From: Sistotremastrum niveocremeum HHB9708
Taxonomy: Eukaryota; Basidiomycota; Agaricomycetes; Sistotremastrales; Sistotremastraceae
Assembly: GCA_001630475.1 (NCBI GenBank)
Contig: KV419410.1
Span: forward strand, 372,001-436,000
Direction: 5' to 3'
Length of the DNA stretch: 64,000 nt
Below the pieces are notes generated by a model. That model saw only the letters and a program-made list of their open reading frames with translations, searched no databases and had not been told where the DNA came from. This document shows, one piece after another, positions 21,283-34,186 of the stretch; the stretch's first letter is position 1; every line of letters starts with the position of its first letter. Position numbers and translations under genes: made by a program.

Positions 21283-22271
21283 TTATACAACGACACATCC
21301 AGAGCAGCAACCAGCGTCATGAGGTCCATCTTCCATGCCGGGGGGACCACCGAATGCACCCACAGGGCCGCTCGGAGCCATGGTCGCAGGACGTCCGGTC
21401 TGTTGTTCCTGTAAAGAGATCAGGCCGGGAGTTCCGTCGGGTTTGGGCTTACATACCTTGTTGAATTTGCGAATCTCTCGAACAAGGTTCGAAAAGGCCT
21501 CATCAACGTTGATTCGCTGCTTCGCCGAGGTCTCGATAAATTTGCAGTTGAAGTGCTTGGCCAGGTCACGGCCCTCTGACGAAGGATGAGTCACAATGTT
21601 GATTGAAACAACACTAAAAACGCACCGTTCATGCCGACTTGTCGCTCATATTCAAGGTCACACTTGTTGGCTACCACGATAACCGGGAACGCATCCTTGT
21701 CTTTTACTCGAAGAATTTGCTGATGGAAAGTGCTGATTTCTTCGAAAGAGTTCCGCGACGTTATCGAGTAGACAAGCAAGAATCCTTCTCCCGTTCGCAT
21801 ATACTGTTCTCGCATTGCGCTGCCGATGTCGTGTTAGCAATAAGCGTGGGAATCGGGCTGCGAGACGAGCTCACCCATATTCTTCCTGCCCAGCGGTATC
21901 TAACACATCCAAAAGGGCAACTTCATCATCGATGACACATTGCTTTCTGTAAGAATCTGTCGAGTGCGAGATGAGCTGTTTGATCAGATAATGGTTGCCT
22001 AGCGGTCGGCTGACCTTCGATAGTAGGGTCATACTCGTCAACGAAATGACTTTGGATGAATTGAATGGTCAGAGCGGATTTGCCAACACCTAGGCAGCAC
22101 AAGAGAAAAGCGAGTGAGATTTTGATTGCAGAGAACGAGAGACAAGGCTCATACCACCACCACCGACGACGACGAGCTTGTATTCGCGAAGGAACGAAGC
22201 CTGAGCAGCAGACTAGCGACGAGTGAGATCAAGATAGAGCCGCAATAAACAGAAATACTCACTCTCGACAT
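21283..22271 (-). CDS. RAS1: Ras small GTPase
   Basis: Membrane-tethered signalling GTPase. The first coding exon is only nine bases (Met-Ser-Arg, 22271-22263), followed by a 50-nt intron and then [20 protein letters not shown]-box motifs are all intact: GGGGVGKS (P-loop), YDPTIEDSYRKQ (switch I and effector), [12 protein letters not shown] (switch II with the catalytic Gln), NKCDL and ETSAK. The hypervariable tail contains a Gly/Pro-rich segment and ends CCSGCVVV, a CaaX box (CVVV) preceded by further cysteines for palmitoylation. Glycine occupies the positions equal to human Ala11, Gly12 and Gly13. Fungal Ras1 acts upstream of adenylate cyclase or MAP kinase signalling, mating and growth. 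About seven short introns. Confidence 0.95.
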
Positions 22272-23139
22272 TGTGAAGGAGGAGAAGGTGGTGGATGGAT
22301 GAGAAGAGGGGGCGACCGAATTGATCCCTTTACTATTGTACGGCTAAGTCCGGATGGAAGCCTATCCATCTCAGCCGAGCGCCGCTGTATCACTTTGCTG
22401 TGTCCGATGGCTCTACCTCGTCACATCGTAGCATCTTCATCTGTCCATCGCCGCGAACACTGAGCGTTTCTGTAGGGCGTAAACACTAGCCTAAATAATT
22501 CGTACACCCCAGTGGCCAATTCAGACAGCCCCCCGTTTCTCTACTGCTGAATACCGCCGGTCACCAAGACGAGCGAGTGTACCTCATGCTCGGTCCTATA
22601 AAGACCATTATCTTATTATCTAGATGTGTGCTCGGACAGTGTTCCCATGGGCTCATAACCGATCGCATTGCTCGACGTTCGTTCTGGAGGAGTGGAGTTT
22701 TGTCGGATATTCCAAAAAGACCATAGCCGCGATAACAAGCTTGTCCAGGAACACATAAATATACCCGTCCTTGGCGAGTAGCTTTTGGCGGAAGGTTTCC
22801 GTCTGTGTTGAGTGAGCTAAGTAAAGGGAGAACGCTTCTGAGGCCATCGTGCACCGCGGTGCGTTCGATTTGGGCAGCACTGAGTCACGATCACTCGCAG
22901 AGCAACTTCTGAACCGCGATCAGTTTTCCTCACAGAAATTCTCGGATAAAACGAATAAATTAAATAACTGCCTTCCTGTGTTTGGTGTCAGGCACGATCA
23001 CGCGAATAAACAACGCTTTTATCCTCTGCCGAACGAACCCAAAGTAGGTAAAAGTTTACAGGGTGCACGGAATGGACACTATCCTAGTAATGGTAGTACA
23101 AAATGTATAAATAATCAACAGCTTGGCTATGAAATGCAT
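22272..23139. other. Ras promoter region and 3' flank of polymerase eta gene
   Basis: 868 bp between the Ras start codon and the stop of the next minus-strand gene. It holds the Ras promoter and one possible small ORF annotated separately; otherwise I see nothing. Confidence 0.45.
22653..22847 (-). CDS. Possible small ORF, 64 aa, unknown
   Basis: An ATG at 22847 opens MASEAFSLYLAHSTQTETF and closes after NVEQCDRL, with a hydrophobic middle KLVIAAMVFLEY. Codon choice (many C/G third bases) looks somewhat like the neighbouring genes, which is why it is listed. There is no recognised domain, it lies in the Ras upstream region, and it could equally be chance or part of a longer spliced transcript. 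Confidence 0.2.
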   Translation of the reverse strand: MASEAFSLYLAHSTQTETFRQKLLAKDGYIYVFLDKLVIAAMVFLEYPTKLHSSRTNVEQCDRL

Positions 23140-25814
23140 TCATTTGGGTTGGAAGAATTTCAGTATTCCGCCTTCTTTCCGTTTCTTCGCCGGAGGTCTG
23201 ACGTTTGTTCTTGAGCTCTCTTGCCTTGCCTCCTGCCTAGCGAACCGCTCGGCAAGGTCTTGCGCCATGTGTTCGTCCTCGTGTATCGTCTTGAGCGTAG
23301 CCAATGCTTCCCCCGGAACCGTGAATGGGTCATCAGATTCTGGAACAGTGACCACTTTCCGACACTCTGGACACGTCCACTGGGTATCCGCCTTCGCTAG
23401 ATCCTGATCTCCCGGAACAGAAATCGACTCCTTACGCTTGCGTTTCTGTGGACTTTGGGCTCGTTTGTCCGGAGATTGGAGAAAGTTATCGATGTGTCGT
23501 TGTCCGGCACTTGACGCTTCGACGCCTGCAAATGCCAAGCCCAGATTCGTGATGTTAATAGAGGTGGAGTTGATGCCGACGAGCTCATCCCACAGCTTGT
23601 CTCCGGCCTTCGATATATCGTCCGCTGTCAAGTTGCGAACAAACGGGAAAGGTGCCTGTTTGGAGCGTGACGTTTGCCATCCTATCACAGAGAAACACGT
23701 CCGAGTTAAACTCAATAACGTGTACAGCTACGAACTTGTGGACGAACCTTGTCGGATGTGAAGTACTATAGTCTTGGGCCATACGCCGGGATAGGTTTCA
23801 CGAAGTTCGAGAAGTCGGAAGGCGAGTTCAGAAGCCATCAACCTGATCCAATGGTATCCGTCTTCCCGCTTGGTCACCGGTTTGCCCAGGTTCTTTGAGG
23901 CACCCATGCTCTTATTGAGAGTAGCCTTCTCTTTAACTTGACATCTTTGTCAGACATATATCTGCAACTTGAAATGGATCCTACCTTCGCTTCGATCAAT
24001 GCCCCTGGAGCACAGTCAGACGGTGAGCTGTGCGAATCTTTGTTCATGACATACCGCAGGACCTCATACACCCAGATACTACCCTCTCCGAACTTGTTTT
24101 GCAGATCTTCTGATTTTTCCGTCAGTTGACTTGGCCTAAAATGCGTGTCCTTTCTATACCTAAGGGAACCTTGCTACGCCAATCAGCAGGAGCAAGTGTC
24201 TTTGACGAAGTGGACATCTTACTCACAGGAGATCTCCTATCGTGGACACATCATATTCGTTTGCAAGTTCTGTTCCGAGTTTTCCGCCAAGAAATCGGAT
24301 CTATAGAGCGCTTATAGGGCTACAGGAAGCTCTGTCGTAGCGAATGTACCTTCTGAAATTCCATAGGTCGCAGGTAATTTGGGATGGCGGCGTTCCGGAG
24401 GATACTCTAGAGATGACTCTGCGTCAGGACCTCGAGACTCGTAATCGACAAACATACTTGAGTGTTAGGTTTCTTGTAGGATGCGACTAACTACGAATCC
24501 ATTGAGCAAAATAAACAAAGCTCATCTAAGACGATGAACTTACCTTAGCAAGAAACTTGTTTCGAGCAATGCCCTAACATAATCATTCAGTTCAGATTGC
24601 CAGTATTGCGAAGGCCTTCCAACTAACGGCTGAGGTAGTATAGCCAAGTTCTCCATGGATTCGTTCTCTCGTCGGTTTCATTAGCGATGCCCCGATCGAG
24701 AGAGCGAGGTCGTGCCAAGATGGAACGGTAGGAACATCGACTGTTGCATCTTGGCTAATCTTCTCTTTTGAATCGGGTTCGGAATGCGTTTCAGACTGTT
24801 CAGCATCGGGGGCGATGGGAACTAGCGCTCCAAGATCCTCCCACAACACCGTTGGCGGTGCAGGAAGAGGTGTATCCAGACTTCCGCCCTCAGGGACTTC
24901 GGCTAAGTTGGGATATCGACGGAGAATCTCCTCTCGAACCGGTTGTGTTAAGTCTATGAACGCCTCGTCGATTGAGGCTTTCTCTATCCGCACATGGCAT
25001 GAGGTGTCGAAGGCGGTTGAGTTATAGAACGTACGTACCGATCTCAGCACCAGGTAGCCCTTCTTTGAAAATATTGATGATTTTCATGCTCTCCCGGCGA
25101 TAGTGATCCAGTGATACCTATCATGTCCGAGTAAAAATTTGAGACGCTGGGACGTGCGGAACATATTACCTTGTGCGTCATTGAGTCGGGTTCGTCGACG
25201 TACACCGGCTCATTCTCTCCTTCTTTATATGTAGCGACATGAACGACGCGCACATGAGGGCATAACCTCTTCGCATCTGCGATCTTTAGCGCACCATATC
25301 AGTGGCATATCCAGTTGCAAGTAGAAGCACCCGACTTTACACATTCGATTGATGCCATATTTTCGCGCTGTGATGATAGTAAGGGCGATGATACCTGAGA
25401 TCGCAATTAATGAACACACCAGGATAGTTTACAGCGATCTTGACGAAGTCGCCTCGTCAAATGTGAAGTTTGGTACAGGGTCGACTTACCAGCAAATTCC
25501 ATTGGCGTACCACTAGAGGAATACCTGGTAGACATATGAGTGATGCGCCGACGTAGCAGAGGCTCAACCAACTTGGGTCCAATCCTAGTCGCACTTGTTC
25601 ACAAGCTGCGTAGAACGCGTCCATGTCGCATAACGCGATAACTCTAAGAGGGTTTCTTGATTACAAGAGTATCAGAAATAGATCGCCACTCGATGAACAG
25701 GTGGACATACTTCACTCCCTGTCCTTGCGAGAGTAAATGTCTGTATGTGATGACAGGAAATAGATCAGACTCGTCCTGAGGCTCGCTCCGGCTTGATCCA
25801 GGTTTTGAGAACAT
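23140..25814 (-). CDS. RAD30: DNA polymerase eta (translesion Y-family polymerase)
   Basis: Nuclear Y-family polymerase that copies past UV photoproducts. The N-terminal palm carries ALCDMDAFYAACEQVRLGLD (metal-binding Asp) and later IEKASIDEAFIDL, with the catalytic Asp-Glu pair. The thumb and HhH region reads FLGGKLGTELANEYDV followed by SIWVYEVLRGID. The little-finger domain follows near SKNLGKPV. The tail has a Cys-x2-Cys zinc motif (TCPECRK, then TIHEDEH), resembling the UBZ ubiquitin binder, and ends GGILKFFQPK, a PCNA-interacting PIP-like box. About ten exons; the start MFSKPGSSRSEPQDES at 25814 is the first ATG of the open frame leading to the catalytic core. Its start lies 264 bp from the divergent STAND gene. 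Confidence 0.92.
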
Positions 25815-26078
25815 GGTTCAGATGTTGTTGTCGAGATGTGCAACTGCGGATGGGGTATTTCTCAATGAAAAGAGCTTACATGGATATATACATCGAAATA
25901 GTTCGAAGTGGCTCAACCAGTGAGAGTGACGTCGGATCGGCAATCGGAAGATACCCTTGTTCCAAGGCTTGAGGTTTAGATGAATTCGGGTTACAACACC
26001 TTCGACTTTGCACTACTGTGAGGATGAAGGTCAGCTGTACAGGTATAACCTTCATCTCTCCCATCTTTCATCTACTGA
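25815..26078. promoter_or_regulatory. 264-bp divergent promoter, polymerase eta / STAND gene
   Basis: Only 264 bp lie between the two start codons. Any promoter elements must be shared or overlap. No clear TATA box was found. Confidence 0.4.
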
Positions 26079-29000
26079 ATGTCAATAACAGTGCTGACGG
26101 CTACAGGCACGCCTGCGAAACTGAAAGTGCACGGAAGCAACTTGAAAGTGAAGCCATATATCACTCTGCAGGTGGACAACCTGGGTAGTGGCTATCCCAC
26201 ACAGGTATCCAAGAGCAACCCAGATCCCGTATGGAATGAGCCAATCCCATTGGCCGCCGAACTAGACAGCATCATTCAAATCACGATGCTGCACAAAAGG
26301 AGTTGGCCACGATCAGACATCCCTTTGGCCGGGTGTAGACATACGCTCAAAGAAATGTTGAGCATGAAAGGTCAATCCGCAGGTGTGCCTGGTTTGCGAT
26401 GGTTTCCTGAGTCTTCACTTAAGTCTGTAGAGATTGCTCTTAGCTTGTCGCCTCTTGTGGACGAACTAAGGAATGTCAAGATTGTGCTCAGCCTGTCTAT
26501 TTCATCACCATCAGAATCTTCTTCTCCTGTCACCGAGAATGGAGAAACTTCCCTCCAGTCGAGCCTGTACCAGGCCCTTGGACCCGTGAAGCCTCACATA
26601 CCGCTCCCCAACATCAATGCCAACTTGCCAAACGTTGAAGTCAGCAGTGACTCTTGGTGTACGATCATCGACGCGCTCGGAAAGCTCGGTAATGTCATGA
26701 AGTTAATGGACGCAGTTGCGCAAGTATGTTGTTCGTGCGCGGTCGTACTCCGTCTGTCTGATGATGCTTTCAAGATTCATCCCTATGTCAGCCTCGCCTG
26801 GAGCTTCCTTTCTGCCGCGTACCAGGAATGTGCCTTGTAAACAATCGAGCATCAAAACTGATTTAGACCAGATTGTCGGCGCTCAGCAAGAGCGGGAACA
26901 GAATATCACAAGATTAATCGACAAGATGTGCCGGCTGTATGAGTTCGTCTCAGACATCGATGCTCAAACGCTTGGCATCAAAGTTGGCAACATTCTAGAA
27001 GATATAGTCAAAGAAACTACCAGATGCGCCAACTTCATTTATGAATATTGTCGTCAGAAATATCTCAGTCAGTTCACGACAAATTTTTCGATGGAACGCT
27101 TGTAGCTGACAAATCTGCAGAGCGGATTGTTGCCAGCGTATTAGGGAACGTAGATGACCAAATTAACACCTTCTACGAGAACTTCGACATCCTTCAAAGA
27201 TTCCTGAACACAGGGACCGCACTAGAGAGTGTTCGTTTACTTAAAGGGATGCACGTCACGCAAGGCAAATCTTTCCATGATTGGTGCTTGTGGTAGCTAA
27301 ACCAAAACAGACTTCAACCTGCTTGGAACATACTTGAAACATGTATCCGCATCTTGGGAGTCTGGTCTGTGCTGCCTACCTGGCACACGACAAAGTCTCT
27401 TCGAAGATATCGTCAAATGGATATCGGGGGACGTCAAAAATCCTGAGGATGAACCTCGGATATTCTGGCTCACAGGCATTGCAGGAGGAGGCAAGAGTGC
27501 AATTGCTCACTCCGTAGCGAAGATTTGTTCCGGCAGCGGGATCCTTGGCTCCTGTTTCTTTTTCCGTTATAACGCCCCTGAGCGACGCAGTCCCGACCAC
27601 GTATTCACAACATTTGCCACCGACTTCGCATCCTTTGATCAGGGCATTCTTGAAAAGCTCAGACAACTGATTCAAGCCAATCCTTCCGTCTCTGGTCTGG
27701 AAAGACAATTTCAGACATACATACTTGAACCACTCCGTTCAGTAAACATGCTCAGCAGAGCCGTCATCGTCGTGGACGGCCTGGATGAATGTGGGATAGC
27801 CTCCGAACGACAGGAGTTTCTACGAGTATTGACGCAGGGCTCACAGTCACTCCCGACCAACGTTAAGCTATTCTTGACCAGTCGGGGAGACGACGACATC
27901 AAAGAGGCTTTTGATCTATTACCCTCTCAGGCTTATGCTCGTCGAGATCTCAATCTGAGTTCAACAGAGAATACCGATGATATAACTCGATACATTTTCT
28001 CCGAATGCTCGCGCATAGCGGTGAAGAAAAAAGGGCGGCCGAATATCGATGATGACTGGCCGGGACCGCATCGGAGACGTTTGTTTCTAGAACGGACGGC
28101 AGGGCTGTTCATTTGGGCCTCGACAGCGTTCAGGATGCTGGAATTGGCAAGAAACCCAGATCTAGAATTGATCGACTTGTTAAAAGCCACTCCAACAGGG
28201 TCTGGGGCTCAGGATTCTCTTGATGCCCTGTACAAGCGCGCCATCGACGCGATTGGTCATTGGAATGAGAGTGGCTTCGGCGAGGCTTTCCGCACGTCCA
28301 TGGGTGCAGTCATCGTTGCTATGCGCCCTCTCACTTTAAAGTCGATCGATCGGTTGGTCGGAGATGAAATACAGAATGATCGTGCCGGTCAGATACTTAT
28401 AACCCTTGGGAGTGTCCTCACGGGTGTCGATTCACCAGAGGAACCTGTGAAAGTTCTCCATCCCTCATTCTCTGAGTTCATCACCGACAGCTCGCGTTGT
28501 TCAGATCCCATGAAAAGGATTGACCGCAAAGTTCATGATCGCAAGATGTCAGTGCGATGCTTGCGAGCTCTCTGTTCAGCAGACGTTCTGCGGCGAAATA
28601 TTTGCGACCTGCCCGATGCCTCTATACCGAATAGCAAAATAGAAGATCTACAGAAGCGGCTTGTAGAGCGGCTTGGAGAAGAGATCCGATATTCTTGTCT
28701 ATATTGGGTCTCACATGTCCTGCGATGCAATGCCATGGATATCGAGCTCGAAGAGTTGATTTTCGAATTCCTGTCCGACCATGCGATCCACTGGCTTGAA
28801 GTTATGAGTCTGCACTCCGAGGCACCGAGCCTCGTCCCCTCGTTGACATCTCTACGCGCACTCCTTCTGGTAAGTCTATTTCACGCACATTTAGGTCTGC
28901 CAAAACATGTCACTCATTGAGCTCACGTACAGCAAAGTTCTCCCCAGGGTTCTGATCTGGATATTTTCTTGAGAGATCTCATTATGTTCTGCGTGAAGTT

Positions 29001-30972
29001 CTCTACGGTAATCGAAGCCAATGCTCTGCAGATATATCGTTCCGCTTTGCCGTTCGTACCCTTAAAGTCCCCCCTGGCCGCATTCCAGGATATTTATCAC
29101 GACATACCAACATGCCGTATTGGTCTTCCTCAAGCATGGATGCCATCCTGGAGTCCGCCGTCTGTCCACGAACAAGTGTATACAATGGCGTTCTCCCAGG
29201 ACGGCACCCGCCTAGGCTGGCTCAACTTAGACGGTAGAGCCCTTTCTATCGTGGACACAACCCCGCCTCAGACTGTCTCTTGCACGCTCAAGAGTACATC
29301 ATCTCCATTCAGTGCAATGACCCTCTCTCGAGATGGCAAGGTCGTAGTGACCGGTTCCGAAAATGGGGCCATTTCTCAGTGGTCATCTAAGAATGGCGCC
29401 AGACGTTCGGATTCCCCCCAAACTCACCAGGATGAAGTGACTTGCGTGAGTTTCAGTAACTCGGGCAATACAATAGCGTCTGGTTCACGGCGGGAGCTCT
29501 TTGTATGGAAGGCCACAGGGCAACAGCTCCTCAAAAAGTACCATCCCTCTGGGAAAGTCGTCGTCGTCGCGATAAGCCCGAACGATGACCGCGTTGCGTG
29601 TGTTGCATCCGACCCTGACAACGACTTTTTGCTGTGCTATGATAATAACGAAGAGGACACGATGCATATCTTTCAACACCAATATCCTGATGATTTCGTC
29701 GAGTCCCTCAGTTGGGCTGATGACGACACCACCCTTCTCGTGGCAACCAAAGAATACCTTAGGTTGATCTCAGCGATGTCCGGTCAAGTGATGAGAGAAA
29801 TAAAATATGGCTTTACGGCCCATCTGGCCCATTTTATAGCCCAAGGTACCCAATTAATGGCTCAATGCCGTGATTGCGGAGCGTTCGTCAAGTGGGATAT
29901 CACTCCGAACTCGTCAAATACTGACCAAACGGTCTTGACGATATCAGGAACTGTTGACCCTTTGGACTTTGGGGACGCCGCAGTCGATAATTTCGCCTTC
30001 GCAGCCGGACATCTTGCCATAGTAAACCAGCACCAGATATCTTTTCACGAGTCCTTGAACTGGATTGATCAGCATAGCCATGACCTCAATGCTGACACAC
30101 GTCGCGACGCTTTGGACCGGCCTATATTCTCCCTGAATGGAGTACTCGTTGCCGTTCCTACGGCTGACGGTCTCATAATTTGGGACACTGAAACAGGCCG
30201 AGAAAAATTGCGCCTGCCGACGCATTCCGCCCCAAAGACTTGCGTCTCTTTCCAAAGTCGCAATAAATTCATAGCCTGCGGTTTCAAAGATGGCGCTCTC
30301 CAAGTCATGGGCGTTCGCAGAGATGGGGTCAATCTTGTAGCCCGCGTGGACGAGCGAGAAGTTCGAGATGTGTCTTGGCACCCAAGGGGGTCGAAACTAG
30401 CCACTTACTCGGTCGGACCAAACTCCCATTCGATTCACATTTGGGACGTCACTTCAGATTCTATAGAATCTTCAAAAATGATGTGCCACAAAACGAGACT
30501 CTCAGACAGACTGCATGTCGTCTTCTCTTCTCAAGGAGACTGTCTCGCAACAGCGTGTTCAAACCCGTCAGGTACTGAGCTTAGCGTTTGGAATATTTCA
30601 GAAGGAACCCGTGTGACGACGTTAGTCCGGGCACTTTCCAGGCCTGCCCAATTGTCATTCCTGTCGGATGAATCCGCAATCTGGGCTTTAGATGAGCAAG
30701 GCACCCAGGCACTGAGATGGGATTTTCGGGCGGGTCCAGATACTCGATGGGTCTCCGACCTGGGGCCTCGCTTTAGACTTTGGGATTCTTATAACTGGGT
30801 GACCCAAGGGGACGAAAGCAATCTGTTCAAAGTACCATTCCAATATGAACACCCTCATTCGCACTCCCACGTCATCCCCGTCAAGCCAAGCTTCGCAACC
30901 AGTGGAAAACTGGCTTACTTTAGAGCGAGTCGTCTCGTCTTAATCGATTTTCACAAGCTATTGTCTGCTTAA
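26079..30972 (+). CDS. C2-NACHT-WD40 STAND (NLR-like) protein
   Basis: A fungal signal-transducing ATPase of the kind linked to non-self recognition and cell-death control. The N-terminus begins AKLKVHGSNLKVKPYITLQV and contains NPDPVWNEPIPL, the strand pattern of a C2 domain, which may bind membrane lipids. A helical middle region (IVGAQQEREQNITRL) leads to a NACHT domain with Walker A GIAGGGKSAIAHS and Walker B AVIVVDGLDECG, and then LFLTSRGDDDI. After a helical linker, the last 600 residues form WD40-like repeats: FSQDGTRLGWL, SRDGKVVVTGSENGAISQW, VSFSNSGNTIASGSR, WHPRGSKLATYS, LSVWNISEG. Introns lie near 26725-26770, 26828-26870, 27064-27120, 27257-27308 and 28870-28933. The WD repeats are diverged, not the near-identical type. 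All ATPase motifs are intact. Confidence 0.88.
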
Positions 30973-31083
30973 ATTGCATTCTCAAGCAGGGACGGACCAT
31001 GAAATGATAAACGCTGATGCCTTAATATGTAAAATACAGGAATATACACCACCAAGACTGTAGATACCACACAAGTTGCCCAA

Positions 31084-33783
31084 CTATGATCCAGTCCCAT
31101 CCTGACTTCTTTGTAAAAATGATTGCATAGCTTCAGGTGGGAGATTGAGAGAAAACCCTCCTCCAGACGGCGTTCTTTGGTGAGAGACGGAGCCATGGCT
31201 ACCGGTAGATAGAGCCGGCGACGCCGTGTTTCCGGTGTTGTTAAGAAATTGCGCTAGGTTGAAACCTGCACCACCTGCGCCAGGAGGACGACCAGCAGTT
31301 TGAAAGTATTGTTGAGTCAGAGCGATCTGCTGCGCGGTCATGGCAGCAGACATGTTTGGTAAGGGTACTGCTGGTGCCAAAGGCCCCCCTGGGGTCGGCT
31401 GCAACGGCTCGCCCTTAGCACGGTTCATGGGCGTGATGGCCCCGTAAAGGCCTTCTGGGTTGCTTTGAGGGCCCGGAAATATCAGAACATCGAAGGGCGA
31501 CGTTGTCCCATCGTCCTCTTGGACGCTGTATTGTGATACTGCACACTAAAAAGACAACCATCAGGGGAGAGGGCGCAAAGATCGCAAATGAGACATACCA
31601 CAGACTTGCTGATCAGGAGCATGCGGAGCATAGTATAATAGTTCTGAGAGTTGGCCAGCTCCTCTGGACTGTCACCATGGGGGACAAAGTGGCAGATCGT
31701 GGCACCCGATTTCCGCACCCACCCAAGAACTTCTGCGAGCCCATTTCTTCGGGCCGGTACTAAAGAAAACTGAGGCGGCCACTTGGCCATTCCGCTGTAC
31801 AAATTGGTGATCAGACAGAGCAACAACAAGGTCGAGCGAGTATTTACCAATCGCGGCTCGGATCCGTATTTCGAGCCTTCACCAACGCAGACATTTCTTT
31901 TCGTTGTTTTGTACCAGGGTCTGCACCAGCCCACATCAACCTTCCGAACCAAGTAAAAGGAGGTTGAGAAGCAGGCGTTGACGATTCCTGGGCTCCTGGC
32001 AAGGGAACAGTTGGGACGGGTGGAAGTCCTACTGATCCTCCACCGCTGCTCGCGACAAGCTTCGCCATTTGCGATTCCATTTCCAGAGACCTCGTTTGAA
32101 ACATGGCTGCAGCGGCTGGTTGAGAAGTAGGAGGATTGGATACAGTGACAGCTGGCGTGGGCTATAAGGGTTGCATCAGTCTAACTGCCGGAATTGACAT
32201 AGATCGGGGGACTCAACGGCTTCGCTTGATGATTGCGACTGTGATTGGCTTGGTGCAACTGAAGAAGGTGGCACCGGAGCTCGCTTTTGAGGAGGAAGAC
32301 AACTTTCCACTACTTGGCCTGGCTGCAGCAGCCCAAGGGCTGTCAGCACTGAGCGATGACGCTGATCATTCAGGCTGTTTCTCATGGCCTCATACGTTCG
32401 GATTTTGGGCCGCAGTTCCTGCTGCAAAGTGGTGACCAGGGCATTTGGCGCCCCCTGCTGTCTACCAGCCGCAAGGCGCACTAAGGATTGTCTGATTTCC
32501 GTCTCCAAAGCTTTAAATTGTTTGAATATTTCGTTGACTTTCTGTCCCAATTCTGATTGTGTTGCAGAACTTTCTCCGTTGGTCTGGGGTGTGGCATCAT
32601 TCTGAGAAGGTTGTGATTGCGATGATTGTGACGAAGGGAGAGGCGTCGTTTGTGACTGGACCTGAGTTTGGGATTGATTTGGCGTCGGCTGCCTTGGTTG
32701 AGACGACTGGGACTGAGACGTCGGTGTAGATGTTGATTGAGACTGTTTCGGAGAAGCAGATGATGGCTCCTGCTTCGGCTTTTGATGCCGCTCGGGGGGC
32801 ACTTCAGGAGAGGCAACGGCAGCGATGCTCCTTTTGTTATTCGGAGCTGGGGATTGCTGCGGATGACTCTGAACGCCATCTAGCTGAACAACGTGCCCTT
32901 GCTGCATTGGGAACCAAGCATTATTTGGGCTAATCGCACTCTAAGACATAGATAACTCAGATCGGAATCAGCCGTCAAAATGCTCCATACCTTGCTCCAG
33001 AATTCTTGAAGTTTCGGGATTGGTTCAGACAGAATTATGCTGAACCTAATCTTCCGCTATTGGCAGCAGGTCAGAAATCCCTTGGTAGTCAGTCAACAGA
33101 CGTAAATGAACCTTTTGGAATTCCTCTGGCAGTGTATCCCAGCTCACATCGTCCAAGTTCTGATTACCGTTCCACATAGGTCGTGTAGCGGCGTTGGGAG
33201 GATTGCTTGCGAAGAGGAAGATGTGACACGCAGAAGGCTTGTTCAGGCCTAGGCAGAGACGTAAGAAACAATGACCTCAGGCGATATCATGTCGACCAAC
33301 TTTGAGTGAAGAGAGTATCGAACAGCTATCTCCAGAGAGCACGATGTCACTGAGCGCGGAACGGAACAATCTGAGATCTACACTCACTTCGAGTGCAGCA
33401 ACAATCCCTTCCAAGGCAGCCATCCCATTCCTTGGATCTGGAGGACTCATTCCAATGCCATATTCCCTCTCGTCTTTGAGCTGTCGGGTCACGATATGGG
33501 GTGGTCCAAAGAACCTCTTAGCGATGACAGGACTCGGGCGAGTGTCCGCAGATCCATATGTAATGATGGCTATTCTGAAGAGTTGAAGTTTCTCATTAAT
33601 GGCAGCTTGTGAATGGGGAGATCCAGACGCTGGCAAGCTGAACGATGAGGCAATGTGTGTCATTATAGGCGGAAAGTATTGAGTGAGCATTGTAGTCCAG
33701 TGCTTCGCCAGAGTCGTGGAGCTTTCAATAACACAAGCGACGGCGATACTGTCCTGCTGCTGGGGCTGCTGGGGTTGCGACAT
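31084..33783 (-). CDS. Mediator Med25-like subunit, VWA domain
   Basis: The protein opens MSQPQQPQQQDSIAVACVIE and continues with a von Willebrand A-type fold: TLAKHWTTMLTQYFPPIM, RIAIITYGSADTRP, and NGMAALEGIVAALE, which parallel the N-terminal VWA of Mediator subunit 25. The long middle is a Ser/Gln/Pro-rich low-complexity tract (PTPNQSQTQVQSQTTPLPSS) and a coiled segment VNEIFKQFKALETEI. A second folded part contains FSLVPARRNGLAEVLGWV and ends with a Gly/Pro-rich tail with MTAQQIALTQQYFQT. There are about seven exons. Med25 relays activator signals to RNA polymerase II. The assignment rests on the VWA start and on the Gln-rich architecture, so a related VWA protein is possible. Confidence 0.7.
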
Positions 33784-34186
33784 GGTGGACTGAGCGAAAG
33801 AGCAACGGCCCAGAAGTTGCACAACTCTCACATGAAGTGATCGGGCTGGCTAAACGGGCGAACCCCTGAGCGCCGCGCGTCTCATTTAGTATAGTAGACG
33901 CAGTAGATCTTTGTTATCTCAAATCCTGATTTGTGACCGACAAAGCAAGTAGACCAGCTATAGCCCTACCAAGAAAAGGATCGTGTAGAGGATGCTATTG
34001 GGAAACGAACGACTAAAATGAGATCGGTAAACTAAAAAGAAAAGCCAAAGAAAAGAGCAATTCGAGTGCCTTGTGAAGATGCAATCAGCTTCGTTGAGTG
34101 TAAGTAGAAATTAGGGGCACTCACGAGATTCTGGTGCAATGGAGAGCAGGGGTATCATATGAATGCATAGCGTAGGATAGGGTCGA
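33784..34186. other. Intergenic, Med25-like promoter and 3' flank
   Basis: 403 bp between two minus-strand genes. It contains the upstream region of the Med25-like gene and the 3' UTR region of the next. I see no gene. Confidence 0.45.

Noticed and set aside
32481-32879. Minus-strand basic open frame
   Set aside because: Out-of-frame shadow of the Gln/Ser-rich part of the Med25-like gene.
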